A DNA stretch of 64,000 bases. Origin: Mycolicibacterium brisbanense (lineage in GTDB: Bacteria; Actinomycetota; Actinomycetes; Mycobacteriales; Mycobacteriaceae). Positions 24,277-33,152 of this stretch are shown in pieces (within the stretch, counting starts at the first letter, position 1; each line of letters starts with the position of its first letter). The notes under the pieces are model-generated. The model searched no databases, was not told where the DNA came from, and saw only the letters and a list, made by a program, of their open reading frames with translations. The stretch covers positions 62,001 through 126,000 of the forward strand of contig NZ_BCSX01000003.1 of NCBI RefSeq assembly GCF_001570425.1, in the 5' to 3' direction. The position numbers and the translations under genes are program-made.

Positions 24277-25139
24277 CCGCTTCAGCCGAGACCGATTCGG
24301 CGTCCGTGAACACGCCGGGGGATTCCGCTCCCGGCGTGTTCCGCGGCCGCTACGGCACGACCTCCTTGCGGGTCGGCGCGGCATCGATCTGGCTGAGCGT
24401 CATCGTGCTGCTGCCCCTGGCCGCCATCGTGTGGCAGTCCGTGGGCGGCGGGTGGACGGCGTTCTGGCAGGCCGTCACCTCCAACGCCGCCCTGGATTCG
24501 TTCCGGGTGACGCTGTCCATCTCCGCCGGGGTCACGGTGATCAACCTGGTGTTCGGGCTCATGGTGGCGTGGGTGCTCACGCGCGACGACTTCCCGGGTA
24601 AGCGCATCGTCGACTCGGTGATCGACCTGCCGTTCGCGCTGCCGACCATCGTCGCCAGCCTGGTGATGCTGGCCCTGTATGGGCCGGCGAGCCCGGTCGG
24701 GCTGCACCTGCAGCACACCAAATGGGGTGTGGGGGTCGCGCTGCTGTTCGTCACACTGCCGTTCGTGGTCCGCTCGGTGCAGCCGGTGCTGCTCGAATTG
24801 GACCGCGAGACCGAGGAGGCGGCCGCGTCCTTGGGTGCGGGCAACCGCGTCATCTTCACCACGGTGATCCTGCCGTCACTGTTGCCGTCGCTGTTGTCCG
24901 GCGCCGGGCTGGCGTTCTCCCGCGCGATCGGCGAATTCGGGTCGGTCGTGCTCATCGGTGGCGCCGTGCCGGGCGAGACCGAGGTGTCCTCACAGTGGAT
25001 CCGCACCCTCATCGAGAACGACGACCGTACCGGCGCGGCCGCGATCTCGATTGTGCTGCTGGTCATCTCGTTCTTCATCCTGCTGGTGTTGCGGACCGTC
25101 GGGTCGCGCGCCGCCCGTCGTGAGGAGCTGTCGGCATGA
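24273..25139 (+). CDS. cysT: Sulfate ABC transporter permease CysT
   Basis: A 288-residue inner-membrane permease with six main helices. The cytoplasmic coupling motif is EEAAASLGAGNRVIFTTVIL (EAA loop). It forms the translocation pore with CysW, encoded next with a four-base overlap. The start is the ATG overlapping the subI stop. No Cys and three Met were found. Confidence 0.93.
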   Translation: MTASAETDSASVNTPGDSAPGVFRGRYGTTSLRVGAASIWLSVIVLLPLAAIVWQSVGGGWTAFWQAVTSNAALDSFRVTLSISAGVTVINLVFGLMVAWVLTRDDFPGKRIVDSVIDLPFALPTIVASLVMLALYGPASPVGLHLQHTKWGVGVALLFVTLPFVVRSVQPVLLELDRETEEAAASLGAGNRVIFTTVILPSLLPSLLSGAGLAFSRAIGEFGSVVLIGGAVPGETEVSSQWIRTLIENDDRTGAAAISIVLLVISFFILLVLRTVGSRAARREELSA

Positions 25140-25957
25140 CGTTGTCACCGTGGTTCCGTCTTCTGGTGCGGTACCTGGCGCTGGCCTACGTCGGCGTTCT
25201 GGTCATCGTGCCGGTCGGGCTGATCCTGTGGCGTACGTTCTCACCGGGTATCGGCACGTTCTTCGCCTCCGTCGGCACTCCGGCAGCCATATCGGCGCTG
25301 CAGTTGTCGTTGCTGGTGGTGGCGATCGTGGTGCCGCTCAACGTGTTGTTCGGTGTGCCGACCGCACTGGTGTTGGCCCGCAACAGGTTCCGGGGCAAAA
25401 GTGCCCTGCAGGCCGTGATCGATCTGCCGTTCGCGGTGTCGCCGGTGGTGGTCGGTGTGGCGTTGATCCTGCTGTGGGGTTCGGCCGGGTTGTTCGGATT
25501 CGTCGAGCGGGACCTCGGCGTCAAGATCATCTTCGGCTTCACGGGCATTGTGCTGGCGAGCATTTTCGTCACCGTTCCGTTCGTCATCCGTGAGGTCGAA
25601 CCGGTGCTGCACGAGATCGGCACCGACCAGGAGGAGGCGGCCGCCACACTGGGGTCCAGTTGGTGGCAGACGTTCTGGCGCGTCACCCTGCCGTCCATCC
25701 GCTGGGGACTGACCTACGGTGTCGTGCTCACCGTGGCCCGCACGCTCGGCGAGTTCGGCGCGGTGATCATGGTGTCGTCCAACCTGCCGGGAACATCGCA
25801 GACGCTGACCCTGCTGGTGGCCGACCGCTACACGCGAGGCACCGCCGACTCGGTGTACGGCGCGTATGCAGTTTCGACGTTGTTGATGGCCGTGGCCGTC
25901 ATCGTGCTGGTGGTCCAGGTGCTCCTCGACCGCCGGCGGACCGGGACCGAGCAGTAG
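25136..25957 (+). CDS. cysW: Sulfate ABC transporter permease CysW
   Basis: A 273-residue permease, partner of CysT. The EAA coupling loop is [20 protein letters not shown], followed by [16 protein letters not shown], a typical CysW block. Start overlaps cysT by ATGA. It is Cys-free with three Met. A 22-base gap with GAGAAGGAGCT leads into cysA. Confidence 0.93.
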   Translation: MTLSPWFRLLVRYLALAYVGVLVIVPVGLILWRTFSPGIGTFFASVGTPAAISALQLSLLVVAIVVPLNVLFGVPTALVLARNRFRGKSALQAVIDLPFAVSPVVVGVALILLWGSAGLFGFVERDLGVKIIFGFTGIVLASIFVTVPFVIREVEPVLHEIGTDQEEAAATLGSSWWQTFWRVTLPSIRWGLTYGVVLTVARTLGEFGAVIMVSSNLPGTSQTLTLLVADRYTRGTADSVYGAYAVSTLLMAVAVIVLVVQVLLDRRRTGTEQ

Positions 25958-25979
25958 GCCCGAGAAGGAGCTAAGAGCT

Positions 25980-27029
25980 ATGACCGACGCGATCGTCGTT
26001 CGGGGCGCCAACAAGCACTATGGGGATTTCGCGGCACTGGACAACATCGATTTCGAGGTGCCGCGCGGCTCGCTGACCGCCCTGCTGGGGCCGAGTGGCT
26101 CAGGCAAGTCGACGCTGCTGCGGGCCATCGCCGGCCTCGACCAGCCCGACACGGGCACCATCACCATCAACGGCAAGGACGTCACCGGTGTGCCGCCGCA
26201 GCGGCGCGGGATCGGTTTCGTGTTCCAGCACTACGCCGCGTTCAAGCACCTGACGGTGCGCGACAACGTGGCCTTCGGCCTCAAGATCCGCAAGCGGCCC
26301 AAGGCCGAGATCAAAGAGAAGGTCGACAATCTGCTGGAAGTGGTGGGGCTGAGCGGTTTCCAGACGCGCTACCCCAACCAGCTCTCCGGTGGCCAGCGTC
26401 AGCGCATGGCGCTGGCCCGGGCACTGGCGGTCGATCCGCAGGTGCTGCTGCTCGACGAGCCGTTCGGCGCTCTCGACGCCAAGGTGCGTGACGATCTGCG
26501 GGCCTGGCTGCGGCGCCTGCACGACGAAGTGCATGTGACCACAGTGCTGGTCACCCACGATCAGGCCGAGGCGCTGGATGTGGCCGACCGCATCGCGGTG
26601 CTCAACAAGGGCCGTATCGAGCAGATCGGGTCGCCCACCGAGGTTTACGACGAACCGGCCAACGCGTTCGTGATGTCGTTCCTCGGGGCGGTGTCGGAGC
26701 TCAACGGAATCATGGTGCGCCCGCACGACATCCGGGTCGGGCGCAATCCCGAGCTGGCGATCGCGGCGGGGGACGGCACGGCCGAGGCCACCGGCGTGCT
26801 GAGGGCGACCATCGACCGCATCGTCATGCTCGGCTTCGAGGTGCGCGTCGAACTCACCAGCGCGGCCAACAATGTGCCGTTCACCGCGCAGATCACGCGT
26901 GGTGACGCCGAGGCGCTCGGGCTGCGGGAGGGTGACACGGTCTACGTCAGGGCCACGCGGGTACCGCAGATCGCCGGGGACGTACAGACCGTGAGTGGCG
27001 CCGAGGTCGAAGCGCTCACCGCCACCTGA
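25980..27029 (+). CDS. cysA: Sulfate/thiosulfate ABC transporter ATPase CysA
   Basis: A 349-residue ATPase. Walker [10 protein letters not shown] is at 37-45, the signature LSGGQRQR begins at 135, Walker B LLLDEP at 156, and the H-loop [11 protein letters not shown] follows. The C-terminal third is a TOBE-like regulatory region ([14 protein letters not shown] onward). It energises uptake through CysTW. A strong AGGAG site precedes the ATG. No Cys was seen. It converges with the repressor gene at 27036, the stops being only a few bases apart. Confidence 0.94.
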   Translation: MTDAIVVRGANKHYGDFAALDNIDFEVPRGSLTALLGPSGSGKSTLLRAIAGLDQPDTGTITINGKDVTGVPPQRRGIGFVFQHYAAFKHLTVRDNVAFGLKIRKRPKAEIKEKVDNLLEVVGLSGFQTRYPNQLSGGQRQRMALARALAVDPQVLLLDEPFGALDAKVRDDLRAWLRRLHDEVHVTTVLVTHDQAEALDVADRIAVLNKGRIEQIGSPTEVYDEPANAFVMSFLGAVSELNGIMVRPHDIRVGRNPELAIAAGDGTAEATGVLRATIDRIVMLGFEVRVELTSAANNVPFTAQITRGDAEALGLREGDTVYVRATRVPQIAGDVQTVSGAEVEALTAT

Positions 27030-27035
27030 CGGGCC

Positions 27036-27341
<306 letters not shown>

Positions 27342-27346
27342 TCATG

Positions 27347-27362
27347 GTACCCGTAGGGGTAT
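27347..27362. promoter_or_regulatory. CstR operator upstream of cstR
   Basis: GTACCCGTAGGGGTAT has the CstR/CsoR operator form TACCC-N4-GGGTA and lies between tauE and cstR, 42 bases before the cstR start. It matches the two palindromes ahead of the operon at 31472 and 31504. Confidence 0.75.
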
Positions 27363-27371
27363 CTGTGTGGG

Positions 27372-28250
27372 TCATGTCGCGGCCGCCGCCCGGCTCCACA
27401 GCCGGTTGAGTGGGCACCACGTGAATCGGCTGCAGGCGTACCGGTAGCCGCCTGCGGCCACGGTCAGGCCCGCGACGGCGATGCCGACCACAGGGTGGAC
27501 CTGCTCGGCGAGGATCACCGATGCCATCACCAGCACGAACCAGCCGAACGCCGCGCGCAACACGTCGGCGTCGACCCGAGCGGTCAGCCGGGCACCGACC
27601 AGGCTGCCCACCACCGCGGCGGCGGTCACGATCGCGGCCATCTTCCAGTCGACACTGAGCGTGGTCACCTGCCCGGCCAGGCCGGCCAGTGCGTTCATCG
27701 CGATGACCAACAGTGAGGTGCCGACCGCGACGGGCATGGTCAGCCCGGCCAGCAGCGCCAGCGTGGGCACAACGATGAAACCGCCTCCGGCGCCGATGAT
27801 TCCGGTCAACAGCCCGACCGCCGCCCCGAGCGTCAAGGCCTTGCCGATCGGCGTGCGGTGCGGCGCGGGCGCAGGCGTGACGGGCGTGCGGCGGCGCCGA
27901 AGCATCGCAACAGCCGATGCGATCATCATCACGGCGAACGCGATCAGCAGCAGCGAGCCGGGCAGCAGATGGCCGAGTCGGCCACCGGCGTAGGCGCCTG
28001 CCATGCCTGCCGCCCCGAACAACAGACCGCTGCGCCACTGGACGCGGCCGGCGCGGGCGTGGCTGACGGTGCTGACCGTGCTGGTGACACCCACCACCAA
28101 AAGCGATGTGGCAATCGCCTGTTTGGCGTCCATGCCTGCGACGTAGGTCAGCAGCGGCACCATCAGGATGGATCCGCCACCGCCCAACAGGCCCAGAGAT
28201 ATCCCGACCAGCGCGGCGAGCACCACGGTCAACGCGATCATGATGCTCAA
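27372..28250 (-). CDS. TauE/SafE-family sulfite exporter
   Basis: A 292-residue membrane protein with two copies of the TauE half: LGLLGGGGSILMVPLLTYVAG (in part) near residue 20 and GIIGAGGGFIVVPTLALLAG near 150, about eight helices in all. TauE members of CstR regulons are thought to export sulfite or related sulfur anions formed by persulfide oxidation. The last 25 residues form an unusual Cys/Trp-containing tail (YACSRFTWCPLNRLW). Its ATG overlaps the upstream rhodanese stop by four bases. Confidence 0.86.
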   Translation of the reverse strand: MSIMIALTVVLAALVGISLGLLGGGGSILMVPLLTYVAGMDAKQAIATSLLVVGVTSTVSTVSHARAGRVQWRSGLLFGAAGMAGAYAGGRLGHLLPGSLLLIAFAVMMIASAVAMLRRRRTPVTPAPAPHRTPIGKALTLGAAVGLLTGIIGAGGGFIVVPTLALLAGLTMPVAVGTSLLVIAMNALAGLAGQVTTLSVDWKMAAIVTAAAVVGSLVGARLTARVDADVLRAAFGWFVLVMASVILAEQVHPVVGIAVAGLTVAAGGYRYACSRFTWCPLNRLWSRAAAAT

Positions 28251-28783
28251 CAGGCCTTACAGGATTGGTTGTACGGCAACTTCGCCAGCAACATGCCCAT
28301 AGTGCAGGTGTTGGTCACCGCAGCGGTGGCCAACCCGGCGCCGATACCTGCGGCCACCCACTTCAGTTTCGGTGCGGCGAGGCTGCCGAGGATGCTGCCC
28401 AGCACCAGGGAGCCGGCCACCAGCCGGACCTGACGCTCCAGGTCCCAACGCTGGGTGCCCCGGCGGGTGTCGAAACCCATGTTCTGCCAGGCGGTCATCC
28501 CGCCGTCGAGGACGCGTACGTTGGTCAGTCCAGCGTCGCGCAGTGCCTCCTCGGCGGTGCTCGCACGCTGACCTGACCGGCACACCAGCACGATGTCGTC
28601 GGCGACGTAGCCGGCGATCTCGTCGCGATGTTCACGCAACAGATCCAGCGGCACGTTGTAAGCGCCTGGGATGTGGACGGTTTCGAACTCGGCGGGGGTG
28701 CGGACGTCGATCATCCTGGGCGCGCGGCCGTGTTTCAAGAGTTCGTTGAGTTCCGGTGAGGTGACTGTCGACCGGGTGGACAT
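28247..28783 (-). CDS. Rhodanese with C-terminal membrane anchor
   Basis: A 178-residue protein. Residues about 10-105 are a single rhodanese domain with active loop VCRSGQRA (the Cys carries the persulfide). The rest has two hydrophobic helices (VRLVAGSLVLGSILGSLAA and a following Gly/Ala-rich one), like the YgaP-type membrane rhodaneses, and ends with CTMGMLLAKLPYNQSCKAC. It would pass sulfane sulfur between the SQR product and downstream acceptors at the membrane. I use the ATG at 28783; the frame is open further upstream but lacks homology. Confidence 0.85.
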   Translation of the reverse strand: MSTRSTVTSPELNELLKHGRAPRMIDVRTPAEFETVHIPGAYNVPLDLLREHRDEIAGYVADDIVLVCRSGQRASTAEEALRDAGLTNVRVLDGGMTAWQNMGFDTRRGTQRWDLERQVRLVAGSLVLGSILGSLAAPKLKWVAAGIGAGLATAAVTNTCTMGMLLAKLPYNQSCKAC

Positions 28784-28836
28784 CTGGGTGTTCTCCTGTA
28801 GGTGTTGGCTGGAGCGGTAACGTGTTTGGGCGGCGA

Positions 28837-30045
28837 TCAGGCCAGGCCCTTGAGCATCAAGTTCCAGTACAGGGCGGGCAGCCCGTACTTCTTGAGGTAC
28901 CAGTAGCTGCGGTGCGGAACGGCCGGATCGAGGCCCGGGATGGACGGGGTGAGCTGCATCGAGTAGTCGAATTCGGCCAGCAGCATGTCGTGCGCCGAGG
29001 TGACGATCGGGCACGAGGCATACCCGTTGTACGCGGCGGTCAACGGCCGTCCGGCCAGTACCGCCTCGATGTTGTCGACCACCACCGGTGCCTGCTTGCG
29101 AATGGCCGCACCGGTTTTCGAGTTCGGCGACGAACCGGCGTCGCCCAGGGCGAAGACGTTGGAGTACCGGACGTGCTGCATGGTGTGCTTGTCAATGTCG
29201 ACGTAGCCGTTCGGGTCACCGCCGGTGTACGCGGTCGACAGCGGGCTCTTCTTGATCCAGTCCGGCGCCGACTGGTGCGGTACGGCGTGCAGCATGTCGT
29301 AGGAGAGGATGGTCTCGGTGCCTGCCGTGCCGACAGGTGCAAGGGTGACCTTGCGGCCCGCGGCGTCGATCGAGCGGAGTTCGGTACCGGTGTGCAGGTG
29401 GATGCCGTAGTCGGCGATGACCTTTTCCAAGCTGTCCGCGATGGCATCGATGGCGAAGATTCGCGGCGTGGGTACCACCAGGTGGATGTCGATGTCGTCG
29501 AGCACGCCGGTCCTGCGCCAGTAGTCGGCCGCGAGATAGGCGATCTTCTGCGGGGCGCCACCACATTTGATCGGGCCGGTCGGCATGCTGAACACCGCTG
29601 TGCCCGAGGTCGTGTTGCGGATGAGCTCCCACGTGCGGGGGGCGAGGTCGAACCGGTAGTTCGACGAAACCCCGTTCTTGCCAAGCGTTTCGGCGAGTCC
29701 CTCGGTGCGGTCCCAATCCAGCTGGATGCCCGGGCAGACCACCAGCACGTCGTAGGAGTACGAGACGCCGTCGGCGCAGGTGACGGTGTTGCGTTCGGGA
29801 TCGAAGGTCTGCGCCGCCGAGTGGATCCACACCGCACCCTTCGGCAGCACGGAGGCCATCGGGCGAGCCGTCTGCTGCGCCTGTGCCTGCCCACCGCCGA
29901 CGAGAGTCCACAGCGGCTGGTAGTAGTGCGTGTCCGACGGTTCGACGATCGCGACGTCGCGGTGGCCCTTGCGGAGCAGGCGGGCCGCGACGGTGATGCC
30001 GGCGGTTCCGCCACCGATGATGAGGATCTCGTGCTTGGTGGTCAT
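28837..30045 (-). CDS. sqr: Sulfide:quinone oxidoreductase
   Basis: A 402-residue FAD flavoprotein. The dinucleotide site is ILIIGGGTAGITVAARLL at the N-terminus; redox Cys are in VVCPGIQLDW and IKCGGAPQKIAYLAADYW, the latter a strong SQR signature. It oxidises sulfide to a persulfide or polysulfide and feeds electrons to the quinone pool. The ATG at 30045 follows AGAAAGAGC. It lies between the persulfide dioxygenase and the rhodanese in a CstR-type operon. Confidence 0.9.
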   Translation of the reverse strand: MTTKHEILIIGGGTAGITVAARLLRKGHRDVAIVEPSDTHYYQPLWTLVGGGQAQAQQTARPMASVLPKGAVWIHSAAQTFDPERNTVTCADGVSYSYDVLVVCPGIQLDWDRTEGLAETLGKNGVSSNYRFDLAPRTWELIRNTTSGTAVFSMPTGPIKCGGAPQKIAYLAADYWRRTGVLDDIDIHLVVPTPRIFAIDAIADSLEKVIADYGIHLHTGTELRSIDAAGRKVTLAPVGTAGTETILSYDMLHAVPHQSAPDWIKKSPLSTAYTGGDPNGYVDIDKHTMQHVRYSNVFALGDAGSSPNSKTGAAIRKQAPVVVDNIEAVLAGRPLTAAYNGYASCPIVTSAHDMLLAEFDYSMQLTPSIPGLDPAVPHRSYWYLKKYGLPALYWNLMLKGLA

Positions 30046-30062
30046 GTCAAAGCTCTTTCTGT

Positions 30063-31439
30063 TCAGGCGTTCTGGGTTGCGTCGGTCCACGCGGTGTAGC
30101 CTCCGACGATGTCGCTGACATCGGCGAAGCCGCGTTGGCGTAGGAGGCTCGCGGCCACCGACGAGCGGTAGCCGCCTGCGCAATACACGACGGTCGGTGC
30201 GTTCGGGTCGAGTTCGCCGACCCGGTCGGGCAGCTGGCGCACCGGGATGTTAACGGCGCCGGGGATCATGCCGGCAGCGGCCTCACCCCTGTTGCGGACA
30301 TCGACGATCTGCAGGCCGTCGATCTGGGCGGCCCGCTGCCCGAAGTCCGCCGCGGTCAGCCGGGATGCGACGCGCACGTCGTCGCGATGCTCGAAGATGG
30401 TCCGTTCCGGATCGGCGAGATAGCCGATCACGCGGTCGAATCCGATGCGGGCGAGGCGGTTCTTGCCCTCCAGCTCCTGTCCGGGCGCGGTGACCAGGAC
30501 GATGTCGGTGTCGGGGCGGACCACCGAACCCGCGAATTCCGCGTAGCGGCCGGCCAATCCGATGTTGATGGCGCCACGCAGATGGCCCTGCGCGAACTCC
30601 TCGGGGCTGCGTCCGTCGATCAGCATTGCGCCGCGGGCCAGGGCAGCCGTGGCCTGCCGGTAATCCATGGCGGGCGGTAGCTCGGCTTCGTGGAGCAGGG
30701 CGCGGTCTTTGCGGTTCAGGATCGCGTCGTAGACGAAGTACCCCGGTGCCGGCGGCTGGCCCTCGGTCACCAGATCGATGAAGGTTTGCTTGTCGGGGGC
30801 GCGCAGCGCGTAGTTGGTGCGCTTCTGGTCGCCGATGGTCGAAGACAGGTCGGCGGACAGGTTCTTGCCGCACGCCGATCCGGCGCCGTGTGCGGGGTAG
30901 ACGCGGGTGGCGTCGGGCAGCGGCATGAGTTGTTCGTGCAGCGACGTGTAGAGACTCTCGGCCAGCTCCGTGGCGGTGAAGCCGATCGAGGCGAGCAGAT
31001 CGGGCCTGCCGACATCGCCGATGAACAGGGTGTCACCCGTGAGCACGCCGTAGGGCGCTGCGCCGGGGTGTTCGTACACCACGATGCTCATCGATTCCGG
31101 GGTGTGGCCGGGTGTGTGACGAAACTCCAGCGACACCTCTCCGAGTGAAATGCGTTGGCCGTCTTCGACTCCCATGAAATCGAACTCGGGTGCGGCGACC
31201 GACGAGTACACGATGGTCGCGCCTGCGGCGTCGGCCAGCTCGAGGTGTCCGGACACGAAGTCGGCATGGAAGTGGGTTTCGATGACCAGTTCGATCCGCA
31301 GGCCGAGTTCCGCTGCGTCGGCGAGGTACTCCGCGATGTCGCGTTGCGGGTCGACGACGACGGCGCGCCCGGTGGTCTCGTCGCCGATCAGGTACGACGC
31401 GTGCGACAGGCAGTCCAGGTAGTACTGGATGAACTTCAT
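30063..31439 (-). CDS. Persulfide dioxygenase-rhodanese fusion (CstB-like)
   Basis: A 458-residue fusion. Residues about 1-230 are a metallo-beta-lactamase-fold persulfide dioxygenase (ETHFHADFVSGHLELA; later AHGAGSACG). Two rhodanese domains follow: one at about 255-350 without an active Cys (IDGRSPEEFAQGHLRGAIN) and one at about 365-458 with active loop YCAGGYRS. CstB-type enzymes oxidise low-molecular-weight persulfides to thiosulfate or sulfite. It is the first gene of the operon and is preceded by two CstR operators. Confidence 0.9.
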   Translation of the reverse strand: MKFIQYYLDCLSHASYLIGDETTGRAVVVDPQRDIAEYLADAAELGLRIELVIETHFHADFVSGHLELADAAGATIVYSSVAAPEFDFMGVEDGQRISLGEVSLEFRHTPGHTPESMSIVVYEHPGAAPYGVLTGDTLFIGDVGRPDLLASIGFTATELAESLYTSLHEQLMPLPDATRVYPAHGAGSACGKNLSADLSSTIGDQKRTNYALRAPDKQTFIDLVTEGQPPAPGYFVYDAILNRKDRALLHEAELPPAMDYRQATAALARGAMLIDGRSPEEFAQGHLRGAINIGLAGRYAEFAGSVVRPDTDIVLVTAPGQELEGKNRLARIGFDRVIGYLADPERTIFEHRDDVRVASRLTAADFGQRAAQIDGLQIVDVRNRGEAAAGMIPGAVNIPVRQLPDRVGELDPNAPTVVYCAGGYRSSVAASLLRQRGFADVSDIVGGYTAWTDATQNA

Positions 31440-31471
31440 TCTTCGTTCCTTTGCTTCGACCCTGGGTTCCT

Positions 31472-31487
31472 ATACCCATGGGGGTAT
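31472..31487. promoter_or_regulatory. CstR operator 1 of the sulfide detoxification operon
   Basis: ATACCCATGGGGGTAT: the flanking bases extend the arms to TATACCC/GGGTATA around a 4-base centre. It lies 33 bases before the start of the persulfide dioxygenase gene, where it would cover its promoter. Confidence 0.8.
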
Positions 31488-31503
31488 ACATCTGCCAACG
31501 ACT

Positions 31504-31519
31504 ATACCCCCGATGGTAT
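31504..31519. promoter_or_regulatory. CstR operator 2 of the sulfide detoxification operon
   Basis: ATACCCCCGATGGTAT, arms ATACC/GGTAT; slightly poorer match than operator 1. Centre-to-centre spacing to operator 1 is 32 bases, three helical turns, so two repressor tetramers could bind on one face of the DNA. Confidence 0.75.
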
Positions 31520-31737
31520 TTCTGTCAATGTCGCCGGATCGGCCCTGTCCTTGTGATTTGCCCGGTTCAACCGGCTGAATATCAAGGTATGGGACCCGGT
31601 ACGGGCGGCGGATCGGGCGAAAGGTGTGTTTGCGCCAGACGCCTATGGGTCAAATCATGCAGATGTGCAGCAGGCGACGCCCGTGGAGGCATATCTCGAC
31701 ACGGGGAGGGGTGGAGCTGGGGCGCGACGCGGTCAGA
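31520..31737. other. Non-coding stretch between sirB and the sulfide operon
   Basis: About 220 bases with no convincing gene. It holds the far upstream region of the sulfide operon and the trailer of sirB (both minus strand). A short CCGGTT-CAA-CCGG inverted repeat at about 31561 is the only structure noticed; it might terminate the sirB transcript. Confidence 0.4.
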
Positions 31738-32454
31738 TCAGGCGGCGAAGTCGGCGCTGCCGGCAGCCAGGGCTTCCTCGTAGCGGTCCAGCACGGTGGC
31801 CGCGACGAGGCGGTGCGGGCCGAGCGGCTCTGCCATCGGAATCCCTGCGGCGCAAGCGAACTCGGCGACCCGATCGGTGATCCTGCCGTGCGCCAGGAAC
31901 CACGGCGCGATCACCAGGCGCTGCGCGCCGCGGGCGCGCAGGCGCTCGACGGCCTCGGGCAGGGAGGGGGTTTGGCCGGTCGCGAAGGCGACCTGAACGC
32001 CGGCCCAGCGGGTGCCTTCGGCCAGCGTGTCGGCCAGCGCGGCGGTGCGGGCATTGGCCGCCGGATGTGACGAGCCCACGCTGGTCAGCAGCACGCCGAG
32101 CTCGCTGTCGAAGCGGGACACCCCCAGCGCCGCGAGTCGCTCCCGCATCACCTGCAGCAGCCGGGGGTCTTCACCGAGGACGTCGGCCTGGATGACGTCG
32201 GCCCCCGACTCGGCGATCAGCGCGGGAATGTCGGTACGAGCGTGATAGGCACTGGCCAGCAGCAGCGGCACCACGACCGAACCGGCCGCGGCGTCGGGCA
32301 GCACATCGGTCAGGATCGGCGCGTTCTGCTCGCAGAACGCCACCTGCACCGAGGTATCCGGCAGCAGGCGCCGCAGATGTCCCGCGATGGCATGGGCATT
32401 GGCCGCCGATCGGGGATCTTTGCTGCCGTGGGCGGTCAGCACCAGCGATGTCAC
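31738..32454 (-). CDS. sirB: Sirohydrochlorin ferrochelatase/CbiX-type chelatase
   Basis: A 238-residue class II chelatase with two CbiX halves: LVLTAHGSKDPRSAANAHAI at the start (metal-binding His) and VIAPWFLAHGRITDRV later. It probably inserts iron into sirohydrochlorin to give siroheme, the cofactor of the sulfite reductase encoded two genes upstream. The GTG at 32454 is preferred because it overlaps the cysH stop (GTGA); an ATG six codons earlier is possible. Third gene of sirA-cysH-sirB. Confidence 0.85.
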   Translation of the reverse strand: MTSLVLTAHGSKDPRSAANAHAIAGHLRRLLPDTSVQVAFCEQNAPILTDVLPDAAAGSVVVPLLLASAYHARTDIPALIAESGADVIQADVLGEDPRLLQVMRERLAALGVSRFDSELGVLLTSVGSSHPAANARTAALADTLAEGTRWAGVQVAFATGQTPSLPEAVERLRARGAQRLVIAPWFLAHGRITDRVAEFACAAGIPMAEPLGPHRLVAATVLDRYEEALAAGSADFAA

Positions 32455-33152
32455 GACGCGTGCAGCCCGCATTCTGTCTTGGCCTGCCCGGCCCAGCGGC
32501 CGCTGCGCGGATCGGCACCCGCGGCCGGCTTGCTGGTGCACGGGGCGCATCCGATGGACGGATAGCCTTCGTAGACAAGGGGATTGACGAGGATGTCGTT
32601 GGCCTCGATGTAGGCCTGCATCTGCTCGTCGGTCCACGCCGCGATCGGATTGATCTTCACCAGGCCGAAGGCGGCGTCCCAGCTGATCAGTGGCGCGTTG
32701 GCCCGCGTCGGCGCCTCCACCCGGCGGATGCCGGTCACCCAAGCCGAGTAGCCGGCGAGCGCCTTGCTCAGCGGCTCGACCTTGCGCAACCGGCAGCATT
32801 CGCCGGCGTCGCGCGCGAAGAGGTCCTTACCGAGCAGCTCATCTTGCTGGGCGACGGTGTGCTCGGGGCGCACATTGACCACGTTCACGCCGTATACCTG
32901 CTCGACGGCATCGCGGGTGCCGATCGTCTCGGCGAAGTGGTAGCCGGTGTCGAGGAACAACACGTCGACGCCGGGACGCACCTTCGCGGCCATCTCGACC
33001 AGCACCGCGTCCTGCATGTTGGACGCGACCACATAGTTGCCCGCGAAGTGCTTGTCGGTCCAGCGCAAGAGCTCCTCGGCCCTGGCGTCGGCCAGTTCGG
33101 CCGCACCGCGCTCGGCAAGTTCCTTCAGCTCGGTCTCAGTCAACCCACTCAC
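32451..33152 (-). CDS. cysH: Adenylylsulfate (APS) reductase CysH
   Basis: A 233-residue assimilatory reductase. The cluster-binding motifs ECCRLRKVEPL and GCAPCTSKP (Cys-Cys and Cys-x2-Cys) indicate the [4Fe-4S] APS-reductase type rather than a PAPS reductase, and ECGLH at the C-terminus holds the catalytic Cys. FLDTGYHFAET forms the nucleotide site. It reduces APS to sulfite for SirA. GTG start overlaps the sirA stop; its own stop overlaps sirB. Confidence 0.93.
   Translation of the reverse strand: MSGLTETELKELAERGAAELADARAEELLRWTDKHFAGNYVVASNMQDAVLVEMAAKVRPGVDVLFLDTGYHFAETIGTRDAVEQVYGVNVVNVRPEHTVAQQDELLGKDLFARDAGECCRLRKVEPLSKALAGYSAWVTGIRRVEAPTRANAPLISWDAAFGLVKINPIAAWTDEQMQAYIEANDILVNPLVYEGYPSIGCAPCTSKPAAGADPRSGRWAGQAKTECGLHAS

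Noticed and set aside
31520..31737. Riboswitch or coding gene in the gap before sirB
   Set aside because: No conserved aptamer pattern recognised; frames here are short or Arg-rich shadows.
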